Source: an uncultured bacterium (GTDB lineage Bacteria; DUMJ01). Taken from it: a stretch of 64,000 nucleotides of DNA. A program made the translations under genes and the position numbers. The stretch is taken from contig CALGNK010000010.1 in the NCBI GenBank assembly GCA_937958695.1, positions 4,266 to 68,265 of the forward strand, read 5' to 3'. A model generated the notes under the pieces. It was given only the letters and a program-made list of their open reading frames with translations. It searched no databases and was not told the DNA's origin. This document shows, one piece after another, positions 63,751 through 64,000 of the stretch (the first letter of the stretch is position 1; every line of letters begins with the position of its first letter).

Positions 63751-64000
63751 TCTAGTCTAGCCTCGGTTCTAGCCTGAGCTTGGGCCAGCTCTTCCAGTCT
63801 AGCTTCGGTCTTAGCCTGAGCTTGGGCCAGCTCTTCCAGTCTAGCTTCGGTTCTAGCCTGAGCTTGAGCCAGCTCTTCTAGTCTAGCTTCGGTTCTAGCC
63901 TGAGCTTGAGCCAGCTCTTCTAGTCTAGCTTCGGTTCTAGCCTAAGCTTGAGCCAGCTCTTCTAGTCTAGCTTCGGTCTTAGCCTGAGCTTGAGCCAGCT
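63751..64000 (-). repeat. Tandem 42-bp repeats encoding a 14-residue coiled-coil unit
   Basis: Five exact-length 42-bp units (63791-63832, 63833-63874, 63875-63916, 63917-63958 and 63959-64000) plus one degenerate copy (63751-63790), in frame with the DUF3782-like gene. The unit reads AQAQAKTEARLEEL (K/R variable), two heptads with Leu spacing typical of a coiled coil. The fourth full unit carries TAG instead of CAG. The array continues past the window. Confidence 0.92.

Noticed and set aside
63751-64000. CRISPR array
   Set aside because: The 42-bp units are contiguous with no unique spacers and are in frame with a protein, so they are coding tandem repeats.

Overview
The window reads as one contiguous piece of an AT-rich bacterial chromosome. 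Arg is mostly AGA/AGG and Ile often ATA, Shine-Dalgarno sites are strong, and TTG and GTG starts are common. I infer a thermophilic, fermentative anaerobe. The evidence is a 2-oxoacid:ferredoxin oxidoreductase, many ferredoxin-type proteins, a speD/agmatinase pair, methylglyoxal synthase, DUF763 and DUF3782-like proteins, and many sugar or oligosaccharide uptake genes. FlaG, FliD, FliS and a sigma-28-type promoter show that it makes flagella. I cannot name the phylum from the sequence. No tRNA, rRNA, insertion sequence or CRISPR array was recognised.

Layout. (1) 1-955: 3' part of a DUF362 ferredoxin-like protein on the minus strand. (2) 1075-20110: a carbohydrate-use island. A GH2 glycosidase reads rightward and converges on a leftward operon of SBP2, two permeases, two ATPases, two Gfo/Idh/MocA dehydrogenases and SBP1 (13566 down to 3750). 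Two unknown small genes lie beyond it. A rightward operon follows: 2-keto-3-deoxygluconate-type kinase, a 19-codon ORF, SBP3, an alpha/alpha-barrel lyase-like protein and a sugar isomerase-like TIM barrel. Together these suggest uptake and breakdown of uronate-containing oligosaccharides. (3) 20197-29569: a tightly overlapping operon of an unknown protein, a propeller/TPR/Yip1 membrane protein, a DUF5696 glycosidase-like protein, a second Yip1 protein, a HlyD/MacA-type adaptor, a MacB-type permease without ATPase, and a MalF/MalG pair without binding protein or ATPase. This is the best candidate for a poorly described system.

(4) 29661-47543: housekeeping genes, mostly overlapping or separated by a few bases. 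They are speD, agmatinase, nusB, acylphosphatase, tlyA, nadK, recN, korDAB-like, secE, nusG, rplK, rplA, (L10 leader) rplJ, rplL, rpsF, ssb, rpsR, rplI, dnaB, an isochorismatase, a methyltransferase, ispH, der, plsY and a TrmH-type methylase. rplL runs into rpsF-ssb-rpsR-rplI-dnaB rather than rpoBC. (5) 47612-51209: a small unknown protein, a hotdog thioesterase, a UroD-like methyltransferase, DUF1638 and an MFS transporter. (6) 51365-53265: a decayed hemerythrin, an HD-GYP protein and an intact bacteriohemerythrin, then a structured region with a terminator. (7) 53476-56517: a leftward flagellar cap operon (FlaG, FliD, FliS, FliT-like) behind a sigma-28-type promoter. (8) 56609-63725: a PflA-like radical SAM protein, a Cache-PAS-GGDEF protein, methylglyoxal synthase, a macro domain protein, DUF763, a gene-poor stretch with a decayed fragment, a ROK repressor with an apparently leaderless mRNA, and a PD-(D/E)XK-like protein preceded by 42-bp coiled-coil repeats that run off the window, one copy of which carries an in-frame stop.
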